A stretch of DNA of 64,000 nucleotides from Ricinus communis (taxonomy: Eukaryota; Streptophyta; Magnoliopsida; Malpighiales; Euphorbiaceae): the NCBI RefSeq assembly GCF_019578655.1, contig NC_063257.1, forward strand, positions 2,542,001-2,606,000, given 5' to 3'. Shown here piece by piece: positions 36,515-48,683 of the stretch (the first letter of the stretch is position 1; every line of letters starts with the position of its first letter). The notes under the pieces were generated by a model. That model was not told where the DNA came from. It did not search any database and saw nothing but the letters and a program-made list of their open reading frames with translations. The position numbers were made by a program, and so were the translations under genes.

Positions 36515-39500
36515 ATGGGGGATTATATCAGCAGTGACGATGATTATTATCAAGATTATGATGATGATAACTATGGTGATTCTATTGACGGCTTACAATC
36601 TGACAGCGAGATAGTCGCAGTTAACACTAGTCCTTCTTCTAAGGTCTAAACTACTTTTAGTTTCATAATCCTTTTTCTTCTTCTTCTTTAATTTTTATTT
36701 TTTCGGTATGTGTGATTCGGGAATTTGGGCCTTTGTTGTTTTTCTTCTTAGAGAGTTTTTTTTTTTTTTTAATTAATTCAAAATATCAAATTGTACTGTG
36801 TCAATGTTTTGTAATTGGTTGTTTTCTTGCAATTTTTCTCGGCAATCAAACGCTACTTTTGAGGACTGATTGCTGTTAACTATTGAAATCTCAATTTTGA
36901 CAATGTAATAGGCGTGGTATACGATTTCTTTTAGAAAATTTGAACTGTCGTTATATCTATTTGAACTCTTGTTGTATTAAATTTTGTGCAGAACTAAGGG
37001 AATAAAAATAAAAACTTTATAAATTTTGTTTCCTCTTTCTCTGTTTGCAGATAATCACCAGAGAATCTCTCTTGGCTGCACAGGTGAAGTTTCTATCTAC
37101 TGTTACTAGATGTATAAGTTAATAATTAAATGATGCTTCATGTCTTAACAGTAATGATGCTTTTCTTAACAAGAGGGAAATTGTGGGTGTTAAATATTTC
37201 AGAGAGAGGATATTTGTAGAGTAATGGACCTTTTGTCGCTGAAGGAGTACCAGGCACGGAGCTTACTTATTTATCATCGTTGGGATGTTGATAGGGTGCT
37301 TCAGTTGTTCATAGAAAATGGGAAAGATAAATTGTATGCTGAAGCTGGTGTTACAATCATAGACCATAATGATGACTTTTTTTTGTCCCAATTTTCATCT
37401 GTGGTTGAGTGCACTATTTGCTTCGACGATGTATCTGCTAGTGAGGTGACTGCCATGGACTGTGGTCACTTCTTTTGCAACATTTGTAAGTTCACCACTA
37501 GATTTTATAAGCTTCAAAGTCCTCATACTTTCGTTTTTAGCCAAAGCAACATCAGATTGTCTATATAACAAAATTTACTTTAAAGAAAAGTCCCGCCTTC
37601 ATCACTTTTAAACTGAACCATAAATTTGGTATTTTCATACTTTGGTACTTGTATTTGGTGTTTCTATTGATTGTATTTTATCCTGAGTTACTTTTTCTGC
37701 AAAAAACCACTTTAAAAATATTAGTCTTACCTATACTACTTTGGTTATTCTTGTTAATTTATCCTGAGTTACTTTTTCTGCAAAAATCAGTAGCAAATGT
37801 TGACAAATATATTAATCTCATCTAGCTTTGATTCTCAATTCTGAATATTTGAAGTCTAGAACCCCCCACAGGCTTTGCTGTCAATCAGAAGCTTACCATC
37901 TTTCATGTGCTATAAAATGCAAATATATTTTATTTATCTTTCTGACCCCTGACAGAGATGTTCTTTTTTGTTTTATTTTGTTTTGAAATCTTTCTGTTTA
38001 GGTTGGACTCAACACTTTATTGTGAAGATAAATGAGGGCCAGAGCAGACGCGTTAGGTGCATGGAACCTAAGTGCAATGCTGTATGTGATGATGCAAAAA
38101 TTAGACGATTAGTATATGCAAACAATCCTATTCTTGCAGAAAAGTTTGATCGTTTTCTTTCTGAGTCATATATTGAGGACAATAAAAAAGTTAAATGGTG
38201 TCCCAGTGTTCCCCATTGCGGAAATGCAATACGAGTCGAGGATGATGAACCTTGTGAGGTTGAATGTGCATGTGGCAAACAGTTTTGCTTTAGTTGCTTG
38301 TCTGATATACACTCACCTTGTTCTTGTATAATGTGGGAACTTTGGTCCAAGAAATGCCGGGATGATTCAGCGACAGTCAATTGGATCACAGTCCATGCAA
38401 AGCCTTGCCCAAAATGCCACAAATCAATAGAAAAGAGTGGGGGATGCAACCTAGTCAGCTGTGTTTGTGGACAAGCATTTTGGTGAGAGTTGTTCATGTG
38501 TCTCCTGCTCCTGCCTTATTCTAATGTTCAGTTAATTACTTTTCATCTTCTCCTTCTTTAGATTTTGGGTGGTGTTACCATTGCCAATATTTATTTGCAG
38601 ATTGCTAAACTCTGTAGGTGTTCTCTTGCCATCTCTTGCCATTTGTCCTTTTGCCTCAAAACCAATGGGAATCAAACCCAAAAGGTTTAGACCTCTTACT
38701 GGAAATTCCAAACTTTATTGCCAGGGTATCCCCTGGCACACTTGTTGCTTGTTTGAAACTATAAACTCTGGCTTTCAGCTTATCGTGGATCTGCTATCTA
38801 CTCAACTACTTTTTATGTTTGTGATGGCTACATTGTTCAAATTTTACCCTTTTCTTTTTATCAATTTTCTTCTCTTTTTAGGGTATGCACATATAAAGTA
38901 CAACTTTTTACTCTTCTTTGGTCTCTGTTCTGATTTGTTTTTGGGGTGGACTGCAAGGGCTGGATTTACCTATAAATACTGTATGCAGTAATATGACCTT
39001 AATGGGAATATCCTTTCTTATTTGATGATAAGTTTGAGCACTTTGATAATCCCATGTTGTTGCTTTAGTAGATATTGAGAATGACTCATTAATATTGACT
39101 AGATTAGCCATCTTGTTATGCAGGCATTTACACTAGGCCCTCAGTTCTTCAGTACTAATTTTAGTTGTTGATGTAATTATCACTTTTGAGTTACTTTAAT
39201 TACCATGTTATCCATCTCTTGCCTTGTTTATGCAGTTGGCTATGTGGTAGTGCCACTGGAAGAGATCATACTTGGACAACTATAGCTAACCACAGCTGTG
39301 GTCGATATAAAGAAGACCGTGTCAAGAAAACTGAGCTTGCAAAGCGGTATCTTGACCGATATATTCACTACCATAACAGGTACCAGGCACATTTAGAGTC
39401 TTTGAAGCTTGAATCTAAACTTAAGGAAATCATAGAGGAAAAGATTGCCATATTGGAACAGAGGGAATCAAAATCCAAAGATTTCAGTTGGATAATGAAT

Positions 39501-40175
39501 GGACTGTGCATACTTTTCAGATCAAGGCAAATTCTTTCAGTTACTTATGCATTTGCTTATTACATGTTTGGTGATGAGTTCCACAATAATGAGATGACAG
39601 ACAAGGAAAAGGAAATTAAGAAGAATTTGTTTGAGAACCAACAGCAGCAGTTTGAGGGAAATATTGAGAAGCTCTCCTTGTTTCTAGATGAGCAGTTTGA
39701 CAAGTATGAAGAGGATGAAATAGTGGACTTGAGAATGCGGATAATCGCTGTTTCTGGGTCCACTGATAATCTCTGCCGAAATTTGTGAGTTCTCCCAAAA
39801 CTTTAACGCTTTAAATCCATAATCACTTCAAACTGGATTGATTAAAAATCATACTGGATGCAATTCATGACTTGAATAGTTGTTAGCCCTGAAACAAAGT
39901 AACTCTTGGGATTGTACTTAAATTTGTTGGTCGAAATTTCTGATGAGAAGAATCAAAGATCAATTGCATTGATCTGATGGGGACAGAAATCTAGTAGTTC
40001 TTATTTTTATTGCATGGCGCACTCACATTAGTTACTTTAAACTTGAGTCTTGTGTGTGTTAACTGTATGCAGGTATGACCGTATTGAGAATGATTTATTG
40101 GGCTCCATAAATGGGGCATTCCATAGGATAGCTCCTTACAAGTCAAGAAATGTGCTCAGAAGTTCCTATACGTGA
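36515..40175 (+). CDS. ARIADNE-type RBR E3 ubiquitin ligase
   Basis: Six exons: 36515-36643, 37051-37083, 37203-37485, 38002-38482, 39236-39784, 40073-40175, giving 525 residues. It starts with an acidic, Asp/Tyr-rich tail, then RING1 from C124 (CTICFDD, DCGHFFCNIC), IBR (KWCPSVPHCGNAI, CACGKQFCFSC), and the RING2/Rcat domain (KPCPKCHKSIEKSGGCNL) with the catalytic Cys at about 297. A Glu-rich helical Ariadne domain follows. In the RBR mechanism ubiquitin passes from the E2 to this Cys and then to the substrate. All zinc ligands I can check are present, so it should be active. It is closest in style to ARI1-ARI4. The C terminus stops shortly after APYKS, earlier than I recall for ARI1/ARI2 (about 595), so a shortened tail is likely. 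In-frame ATG 36458 is an alternative start. Confidence 0.93.
37675..37790. repeat. Short direct repeat in an ARIADNE intron
   Basis: Two copies, about 80 bases apart, of a ~32-bp string with TATCCTGAGTTACTTTTTCT (near 37679 and 37759), inside the third intron. Probably a small local duplication. Confidence 0.75.
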
Positions 40176-40918
40176 AGTGCCATACTATTGTGTGAAAGAA
40201 CTCCCCCTTAAATGGTATGGATATCTCAAATTTTCTGTGCAACTTTTGTTGATATCTAATAAGTTATGATGGCTTACTAACAGTTGTATTTTTTCCTGTC
40301 TTTAAGATTAGCATTTATTGAATGTTTTACTGAAACTTGGAAGGTTATCTTCAGACAGAAAAACTGCTGATTCATATGTAGATACAATGATTGAGGACCT
40401 ACATCCAGCTTCTAGGGGATGGTAAATGTTCATATTCAGAGAAATACGCTACAGGAACTCTTTGAGATAGCTTCATTGATTGGTCTAATAAAGGGATTCA
40501 TAAGTGAGCTTTAACATGCCCAACTTAACTTCTTTCTTTTCTTTATCTAAAGTTAGATTGCTGTTGCCATAGGAATTTGCTTTCCATCTTTCCACAACCC
40601 TTCTCAAATTTCAAGGAAAATAAAACGCAGATAGAAAGAAACTTTCTTTTTATTCTTCTGATTCTGATTTCTTAGAAAGAAAATATACAATTAAGTAGCA
40701 TTTTTATTGCTTATAGCTGACAGTCCTTAATGGCCTGTTTAGCAGACGTAGGTTTTTATAAGATTGAGACCTAGAAAGAATGGAGTACTATAGATTTATG
40801 TTTTGTTCTTATGAAGACTTTATTGTACATGTCCCTTCTTACATTATGTAAATAGGACATTTACATATCAAGGAAATAATTCACTTTGCTCTTGTGTTCA
40901 CTGTTTTGGGAGGGCAAT

Positions 40919-41202
40919 AGACCTGTTCATTTCTCTGTCGGGTTCATTCAAGTCTGTTCATATCTAGGCCTGAGGGCTTTTTCTTTTAAAGTTTAGCTTG
41001 TCCAGGCTTGGGCCAAATATGCTTAGGGAAGTTCGTGCCCGGAGTACTCATTAATAAATTGAAAAAAAAAAACAAAAAAAAAAAAAGAGGAAGAAGAAGA
41101 GCAAAATAAAATACTAAATTCATAGTTCAGCATTTTGATGGTACCAAGTCTGGCCTGGGCTTTTCCCGATTATATACCCAATCTTGTGAATAGACCTACC
41201 AT
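40919..41202. mobile_element. Non-autonomous transposon-like element
   Basis: Begins TAGACCTGTTCATTT and ends near TGAATAGACCTA, a weakly conserved inverted end. It carries diverged GGCCTG/GGCTTGGGCC units and an A-rich tract in the middle. Related to the GC-rich repeat at 6046-6408. No transposase. A flanking target duplication was not established. Confidence 0.45.
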
Positions 41203-42059
41203 TATAATTAATGTTTTGCTCATAAAAGAATTTTTTTTCTTTTAACAAGATGAAGAAAGAAGTTGATTTAAAGGGTTATTTTATATTCAATTTTTCTAGT
41301 CTTAATATTATATCTGGTTGATTTATTAAAAAATTTATTTTGTTTGAAAAAAAAAAGAGAGATAAAAATAAAATAGAAATAATAAAATTGAAAGATATAT
41401 TATTGTTATGAAATATATTAATTTACTAATATAAAATTTATTTATTAATTTTATTTATTTTACTAAAATTTTGTTTAGTTATAATCGATATTATGTAAAT
41501 TAAATTATCTAAAATTCTAAATAAATTTTTATTTTAATCAAAACATATAAATTGTACAATAGATTTCAATTAAATAAAATATTATAGAACAAATTTTTAA
41601 TTTAATGATACCAAGTGACGAAATATGTTAAAAAATGAAAATGCTTTAGTTGTCAGAAGAAGAAAATTAATTGTAAAATATCAATTGCTGTTTTAAAATT
41701 TAACTATTATATTCATCAAGCACCGAAAGCTAACTATCATTGTTTGAAGCCAATTTATTTATGACTCCAGTTGTCTATTTTTTTTTTGTTAAGATGGATG
41801 GCTAAATAGAAGGGAATCAACTCAAAGCTAATATGGATTTATAGTAAAAAAGCAATAATATCCTTTACCTCTTTTGATCAGAAAAGGAAAAAAACGAAGG
41901 AATGAAATTGGTTCATCAGTTAGTGGATGTCTGCCAAAAAGAAATAGATAAATAATATAATAAATTAAAGATAGAGCAATGTACTAACATAATATTATAA
42001 AAATAATATATTAGTATAATATTTCAAAATACAAAGTGTTAAGTGTGCCTATGAAGCAT

Positions 42060-42620
42060 ATTGGCTTTTGAAGGTTGACACATCGGCTTTCGTTTCCGGG
42101 ACCTTCTTTCCTAAAGGATTTTAGTTGGCAGTTCCTAGTCGTTGAAGGTCTGTATTTGTGTAGTTCATGTTCTTTTCAAGGATTGCTGGATGTTATACTC
42201 TGTTGTTGGAGAATCTACTGACATTTAACTTAGCTAATGATGCGTTTCGACATGGTGTTGGTTGTGATTTATAGATCATAGATTACTGATATTTTGAAAA
42301 TTGGGCATCTTGTACCGTGAGTTTGTGGTGTTGAATTATTGGTGGTGCACCAACTATTTTATAACCTTCAGTTATTTGTGTCATCATGCACCCTTTTTGT
42401 TTTGGTAACAATGGCATGCATCTAACACTGTTTTTTTTTGTTTGTTTGTTTGTTTAAGTGTGGGTCAGTTGATTTGTTTGTATGCATGTAACTCTCTGCC
42501 TGTGTAGTCAAACATACACAGCCGGTGCCAAGCCCGGGTTAAGGAGCAGGGTTGCAATGAGGTGGTGGCACATCTTTTGTGCAGTATAGATTGTTTTTGA
42601 ACTGTTTTTCTCTGAAATGT
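42060..42620 (+). pseudogene. Partial upstream copy of the repeat-built RNA locus
   Basis: Around 42400-42560 this segment aligns by eye with 50018-50165: GGCATGCA, the T/G-rich run, TGCATGTAACTC, GCCTGT, ACACAGCCGGT, AAGCCCGG, TTAAGGAG, AGGGTTGCA. It also contains CTTTTCAAGGATTGCTGGAT near 42172, like the modules at 47290 and 47392. A promoter and most modules are missing, so it looks like a truncated duplicate, or the 3' end of a first unit. A (TTTG)n run lies at about 42438-42457. Confidence 0.55.
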
Positions 42621-44122
42621 TTAATAGTTTTGTTTTAATTCTAAAATTGCTACATTTATCTCTATCATGTTATTTATTTCTGGAAAATATGTTGAATGTT
42701 CTCAACTTGTTATGGAAATTAAGAAATATTGTTTACTTGCTATTGTTACTTTGTATATCATTTTTGTAAATGAAAGCTGACTTTTTAAGAAAAATAATTA
42801 AGAATGGCGGTTGTAGTTTATTGTCTTTTACTAGCTTCAAAATTCAATTTTTATCGGAGGAAAAGGTTCCACCTCCAAATTCCTTATTTCTAAAAACAAG
42901 AGAATTTAAATTCTTTCTTCGGTCATGACGTATACTAAATACAGTTTATAAATATTATTGTCACCGGTTAAAAATGGTAATTAAAAAAAAGAAGGTTTTA
43001 TTGAATAAATTGTGCAGATAGTTTCAAATTGAAACTTGATATTATTATATATTTAAAGTATTTAAATTTTCTTAATTGATTTACTTATAATTTAAGTATT
43101 TGAAAATTTTGTATAAAGATAATTCGAATATATATCAATAATTCTTAATAACGGTTATATTTCTTTACATTCCTAGATTAATATGGCCTAATTTAGTGCT
43201 CTTCTTAAACATTTATTTAGGCATGCTATGGGCCTCAAAATCTTATTCTCCTAATTACCTAATCTTCATATGGATTTTCTTTGCACAGGTACGTTCTTCA
43301 GTTTAATGACACTTTTATTATTGAGATAAATAATTAAATCTTAAAACAATACTACTATATTGATTATGTAATAATCAAATTCTAATAACAAAAAAAATAA
43401 TAAATTATTATTTGTAATAATCTAAATTAAAACATCCTAATAAGAAAAAAGCCCAATGATCAAAATTAGATTCGCGGATTTTAGGATTCCTTCTCACAGC
43501 ACAACGCACAAGATACACCTTTTAATTTGACCGAGTCAGACTTATTATGGGGTGTGTACCGAATTAAAGCCACACAACCTTATATTTTATAAAGATAACC
43601 GCCATCTATTCTTTTATCTTTTCATAGTATATTTATTCTTAATATTTAATATTATATCTATTTATTATTTTATTTTATAATTTCTAAAATTTTTATGTAA
43701 TATATAAATATAAATAAAATTAAAAATAATATAATTTTTCTAAAATATTCTTATAAAAATTAAAATAATAATAAAATAAATTATAAAAAATAATGTATAT
43801 TTCACTGCACATCAAACTTAATTGATGGTTATTCAATTAAAGTTTTGATATAAATAATAAAATTAAAATAAATTCAAAAAATAGTTAATATAATATAAAA
43901 TGTAAATAATAATTATCTTTTCAAAATCCTCCTTTTTAACTTAGAAAGAAAAGTCCGATCAGGAAAATAAGAACGCGTATGGATCAAGCTAAAACAGCTG
44001 TCAACCGCCCCTGATTAGTAATACCGTGTCCACAACTAACCGCCTTTGTTATTAAAATGATCGTAGCCGTCCATGTCATCATTCAAAACTTAATCTCAGC
44101 CTTCCATCCTATCCTCGCCCTT

Positions 44123-44129
44123 TATAAAT
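44123..44129 (+). promoter_or_regulatory. TATA box of the repeat-built RNA locus
   Basis: TATAAAT within a C-rich context (CGCCCTTTATAAATGCC). It is followed about 30 bases later by a pyrimidine-rich start region (CATTCCCCTTTCATC), a classic plant Pol II core promoter. The upstream 150 bases have balanced composition, unlike the AT-rich DNA further left. Confidence 0.65.
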
Positions 44130-44842
44130 GCCATTCCCCTTTCATCAATCCATTGCTTCTGGCTGTATAGGTCGGCGTGTCCATGAGATCGGTAACATTG
44201 GAAATCTTCTGGGTGTAGTCTCTCTGCTCTATATATTTTTTTCTTTAAGATATAGATGCGCAGTTTATGTTATCATTATCTCAAATAAGTTTCATATACG
44301 TTGATGTCCGTGCGATTTGGTTTGATTTCGTGCAATTTTGGATATCAGATCGGGGTTTTGCATATCATACAAAATTTGATTCGATCTGATTTGGTACTTC
44401 CGTTCGTGTTTAGTTTAGGTATGCCTGTTTTTGGTTTTTGATGTGTTAGATTTAACCTAACAAGGGCTATTGGGATTCTTTCTGGTGGTAGGATTGACAG
44501 GATTACTGGAAGTCTTTCTGGTGATAGGATGATGAAGGATCTTGGTTTTGACCGTGTGAAGTTCGGGTTTCAGTGGTTTGATGGTTTGGTGATTATTTGG
44601 TCGCGTAATTTCACAGAAAACATATGATAGTGCAGAGGCAGAGATATGTTTGAATGACTTTTGAACTTGTTTCTTTAGGCATCATCTCTTGATGGATTAT
44701 TTGATTTACGAATCGATAAAATAGACATATGATGACTAAGATTTTGAAGATAATGAGTTTTCTTATATCTTACTCTTGCAATTTTTGATTCAATATTCTT
44801 CTAGATCTTACACCGCAATTCAAGTATTTTTGATTCATGGTT

Positions 44843-46112
44843 GTGGATTTTGAGCATCGGTTGTCTGATTTCCTAGGATTCTATCAGCTTGGGGAGCAAT
44901 GTGATAAGGAGCTTTGTTGTGTTCTCTGAACAGGGAGTTTGCTAGTTTCTTTTTGTGCTCGTCTGAGTTCTAGTCAACAGCATTAGTTCATAATTTCCGT
45001 AACAAAATTATAGAATTATTCAAGTTGGTTTGTTTGTATTTGTTTTCAGGCTTCAGCACTTTGAATATTTATGTGTGTATATCAGGGAGTATTCTTATTT
45101 TACCTTGAATAATGATTTTATTCATTCTTGAATGAATAAAAGTATGAAAGATTGAGATAGTTTGCCTCTTCTTTCAGGGCTCATCGTCTCTAATCGGTCT
45201 TATCAGAGAATGTTAATCATGAGGGAGTTTTTTAGCGCTATTTTCTTAATTATTGATCTTTAGCCTTTATTGTTTTTCAGAAATCTGTCAGTATTTGAAC
45301 AAAAACTTATGTAGGGTTGTGGTCGTCTCTTGTTTTCAGGGTCATGCTTGATCACCTTTAGTTAACCTAATATGGTCACCACATATGGTTTGGATTACTA
45401 CAATTTTCCAATTAATTTTTTTATCATGTATTTTCCACTTAATTTTTCTGTTTTCACATGATGATGCAGACTAGATTTATGGGGTTCTTTTAGATTTTAG
45501 CCTCTTTCTATTTAGTTCTATATCTAAAGAATGGGGATTAATTCTGATTGCCAGGGTCGTATCAGCTTGCGGAGAGATATTTGGCCTAAGATTGGAGAAG
45601 GGGATATGAAGCAGTATCTGGTGTAAAAGATTAATAATGGGTTTTCTTGAATCTCGTACTGGAACTTGTTATAATGTTTTACTGATGCTCTTGGATTATT
45701 ATTGTTGATAATGTGATTTTACAGGATTCTTACCAATATGTGGGGAAAAGATTGCAAAATGGGTTTTTAGACCTGAATTTAGTTTATTTCTTTGCATATT
45801 TCTTAGCAGTGGTGGATTGTGAGGGTTGATTATGTGGTTTTCCAGGATCCCAACAGCTTATGGAGCAGTATATATGCTGAAATGATCTTGCCATACATTC
45901 GTAGTAGTGGTGGATTATGGTGGTTTTTGCTTGTGATTTTCTGGGATCCCAACTACTTGTTGAGCAGAATACGTGCTAAGAATAAAAAAAGAAGGGGTTT
46001 TCTAAGATCTTGTGCTACAATTTCTGTTTGTGATTTAATTGGATTTCTGATTGTGGTAGATTTTGAGAATTATTTATGTGATTTTCCAGGAGTCATCAAG
46101 CGTGTGGAGCAT
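44843..46112 (+). repeat. Dispersed ~60-bp cassette, six diverged copies
   Basis: Copies near 44843, 45534, 45700, 45809, 45907 and 46052. The shared pattern is a lead such as GTGGATTTTGAG, then ATTATGTG, then TTTTCCAGGATCC, CAGCTT and TGGAGCA. The copy at 45907 has CTGGG in place of CCAGG, losing the acceptor-like AG. Confidence 0.7.
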
Positions 46113-46640
46113 CATGTGTCCTAAGACTGAGAGAATTGGGTTTTCTTTGTTGATTTCTTCTTCTTATGTTTGTCTGTGTTTAGCATTAGTTTATAATATT
46201 CTTGATAGACATGTAGAATAATTTAAGTTGGTCTCATTGTATGTGTTTCCAGGGTTCAGCACATTGAACTGAATGGAATATGTGTTGATCAAGAAATAAA
46301 TATCTCGAGTTGCAATAACAAAACTATGGAAGGCTTCGATCTTGTTACATCCTGTTTTCAAGGCTCCTCGACTCCAACCAATTTAATCATTGATTAAAAA
46401 TCACAAGGGAGTTTTTTTGGGCAATCTGATTGATTTAATGGTTTTCTGCCCTTATTTTCAAGGTCCAAGTGAACATAACCTGTATGTGAATTGGGGTTGC
46501 GTCTCTTTTCAGGTTCCTCTTTGAATACAGTACACTGGGCCTCTGATTGTAATTTAGCTTAATTGGTCACCGGTTTGGATTACTACAGTTTTTTTTTCTT
46601 CTTTTTGGTTTAATGTTTTCCAATGATTACTACTTTTTTA
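44870..46640 (+). repeat. Segmental duplication, offset about 1.2 kb
   Basis: Block A (about 44870-45480) and block B (about 46080-46640) share the same order of modules: the TGGAGCA cassette, AGCATTAGTT, a CAGG module with TTCAGCAC, a CAGG/CAAGG module with CTC.TCG, GGGAGTTTTTT, a TTTTCAGG module, and GGTTTGGATTACTACA. Similarity is clear by eye but interrupted, so the duplication is old. Confidence 0.7.
45116..45141. repeat. Perfect 12-bp inverted repeat
   Basis: TTTTATTCATTC and its exact reverse complement GAATGAATAAAA, separated by only TT. It would form a short AT-rich hairpin in RNA or a cruciform. Confidence 0.85.
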
Positions 46641-46889
46641 TACATTAAGCAATGCTTATTTTGTTTCTTTTTGTTGCATCTCTTGCAGCTCTTTTAATTG
46701 TGGATTACTTTATTTGTCTATGATATTTCCATAAATGTTGGTTGCCTCGTCCGTTTCCTGTGTTGGGATACACATGAAGACTGTTAAATGGTTTCCTGGT
46801 TACTAATTATCATTTAATTACTATATACAAGTCATGATTTTATCTCTTCGTAGTTAGTAATTACTATGGCTTCTGAGCATGGGTTGTTG

Positions 46890-47147
46890 TTTTCCAGGGC
46901 ATCTTGATTTATCTTTGTGCACCAAAGAATCCCTGAAGAGTGTGATCAGGGAGCTTCTTTTGTCTTAGTTTCTGTTTGTTGCATGTTATTGTTTGAATCC
47001 ATCATACAATACTCAAGTATTGCGGTTTTCCAGGGCATCTTGATTTATCTTTGTGCACCAACGAATCCCTGAAGAGTGTGATCAGGGAGCTTCTTTTGTC
47101 TTATTTTCTGTTTGTTGCATGTTATTGTTTGAATCCATCATACGTTA
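46890..47147 (+). repeat. 136-bp tandem duplication
   Basis: Two nearly identical copies offset by 136 bases (46890-47025 and 47026-47147), each beginning TTTTCCAGGGCATCTTGATT and containing GAGTGTGATCAGGGAGC. Only a few differences are visible, so this is recent. Confidence 0.9.
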
Positions 47148-47259
47148 CTTATAAGAGCTGCATATCATATATAACACTGTATGTGTTTTCAGGGGTCAAG
47201 TGCTTTTTATTCGAGGAACATGTTTGTTACCATCTGAGTGGGGTTTATTTTCCTCTCCT

Positions 47260-47462
47260 AATTCGTGAAATTATCTTCCTGCTGCCTCCTTTTCAAGGGT
47301 TGCTAGACATGGAATTCTGACAGATAATTTTATTACAGAAAGGGGGTTTTTTCTTGGCGTTAATTCGTGAAATTAACTTCCTGCTGCCTCCTTTTCAAGG
47401 GTTGCTAGACATGGAATTCTGACAGATAATTTTATTACAGAAGGGGGTTATTTCTTGGCGTT
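47260..47462 (+). repeat. 102-bp tandem duplication
   Basis: Two nearly identical copies (47260-47361 and 47362-47462) starting AATTCGTGAAATTA and containing CCTTTTCAAGGGTTGCTAGA, again with a splice-acceptor-like start inside the unit. Confidence 0.9.
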
Positions 47463-48632
47463 GATTAAGTTATGAACTCCTTTTGCTTTCGAATAGAAGT
47501 ATCGACCATGTCTTTTTGCCTTTTGCAGGGGTCCTTTTTATTTTGAGAAAATGAGGAAGTGTTAATAGTAACTTTGACCAATCTTTTCAAGACCCGTTAT
47601 GGAAAGATTTACATACATGCAGAAGACATTATGCAGCTAGTTTGGAACTAGTATTTAAGAGAATTAATCTTTAGTAACTTTATCTCTGGGATCCATTTAA
47701 GAGACTCAGAAGGGCAAGTGTTGCGTGCTAATGTTCTCCTTTCCACATCTCTGTGTCCCTGGGGTGTGCTGAAGAATAAAGGGCTTAGGATAGTGAAGGG
47801 AGTATCGAAACCAAATCCAGCTTTCTTTTATGTTTTTTTTATTGTTGTTTTGTAATCTGCCTGTGCGTTTATTTGAATCCCATTGCATTTTTATCCAGGG
47901 GTCTGATTTGTATATTTGGAGATTTACAAGGCAGTTCATCAGGGGGAGTACTCCTTACTTTTGCGTTCTCATTATTTTGGAACTTCTTTTTTTTTTTTTT
48001 TTGCATGATTAACTCTTTCAAAAATAGACTTGGTTTATTGATTAGTTGGATCAACCAACTTGTGGTTTCTACTTCTAAAGCTTGTGGAGGATTTTTTGGT
48101 TTGTTCTTCTTGACTTAACAGTAAAAATTGGGGCAAGTTTAAAGATCTCCATGGTGCCTTCTACACGCTGAGACCTGAAACTTGATTACTACTGATAAGG
48201 GAGTTGTATTGCAATATGATTTTTTAATGATCAAAATTTTTAGGTAGACAAGGATGGTATGGTTCTGTTGGTAATTAGAATTGTGGTTCTGTTTTCTTCA
48301 GGCCCTTCCTTGGAAGTATGTGCAAGGTTGATGTTGGTATGGAAGTGCTTTTGTTTCTTCATGTTGATCAATAATTTCTAACTAATTCTCCTACTCCTTT
48401 TTTTCGTTTGTATGATAGAAGTGACACTTCACATTATTTTCAGATTAATGGTGTAGATGCCTCAATTCTCATTTCGGAGGAAGTCTGTTACATGCTATGC
48501 CTTGACATGAAGTGGTTATCTTGTTTATTTCATCATTTGATTTCTTAGGATTGCAGTGAGGGAGTTGTTGCTAGCATTATTTGTGCTGTTTGTGATGTTC
48601 TATTTCGACGGTTTAATTCTGTGCTTGTGCTG

Positions 48633-48683
48633 TTTTTTCTTTCTTTCTTTCTTTCTTTCTTTTTTTTTTTTTTTTTTTTTTTT
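48633..48683. repeat. (TTTC)n plus poly-T tract
   Basis: About seven TTTC units followed by a T run of some 23 bases, within the candidate RNA locus. Possibly the reverse-complement poly-A end of an inserted retroposon, though no body is recognisable. Confidence 0.85.

Larger units (their letters stand above)
40176..44122. other. Intergenic between ARIADNE and the repeat-built RNA locus
   Basis: ARIADNE 3' flank, a transposon-like repeat (40919-41202), AT-rich spacer, a partial copy of the downstream RNA locus (42060-42620), more AT-rich DNA, and the upstream promoter of the RNA locus (about 43960-44122). No protein gene is seen. Confidence 0.5.

Noticed and set aside
38009..38497. 162-codon minus-strand frame
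   Set aside because: Antisense to the Cys-rich ARIADNE exon 38002-38482, whose RBR motifs and phase are unmistakable.
45819..46124. 101-codon frame in the RNA locus
   Set aside because: It spans two and a half copies of the ~60-bp cassette, and the copies differ by frame-breaking changes, so coding is unlikely.
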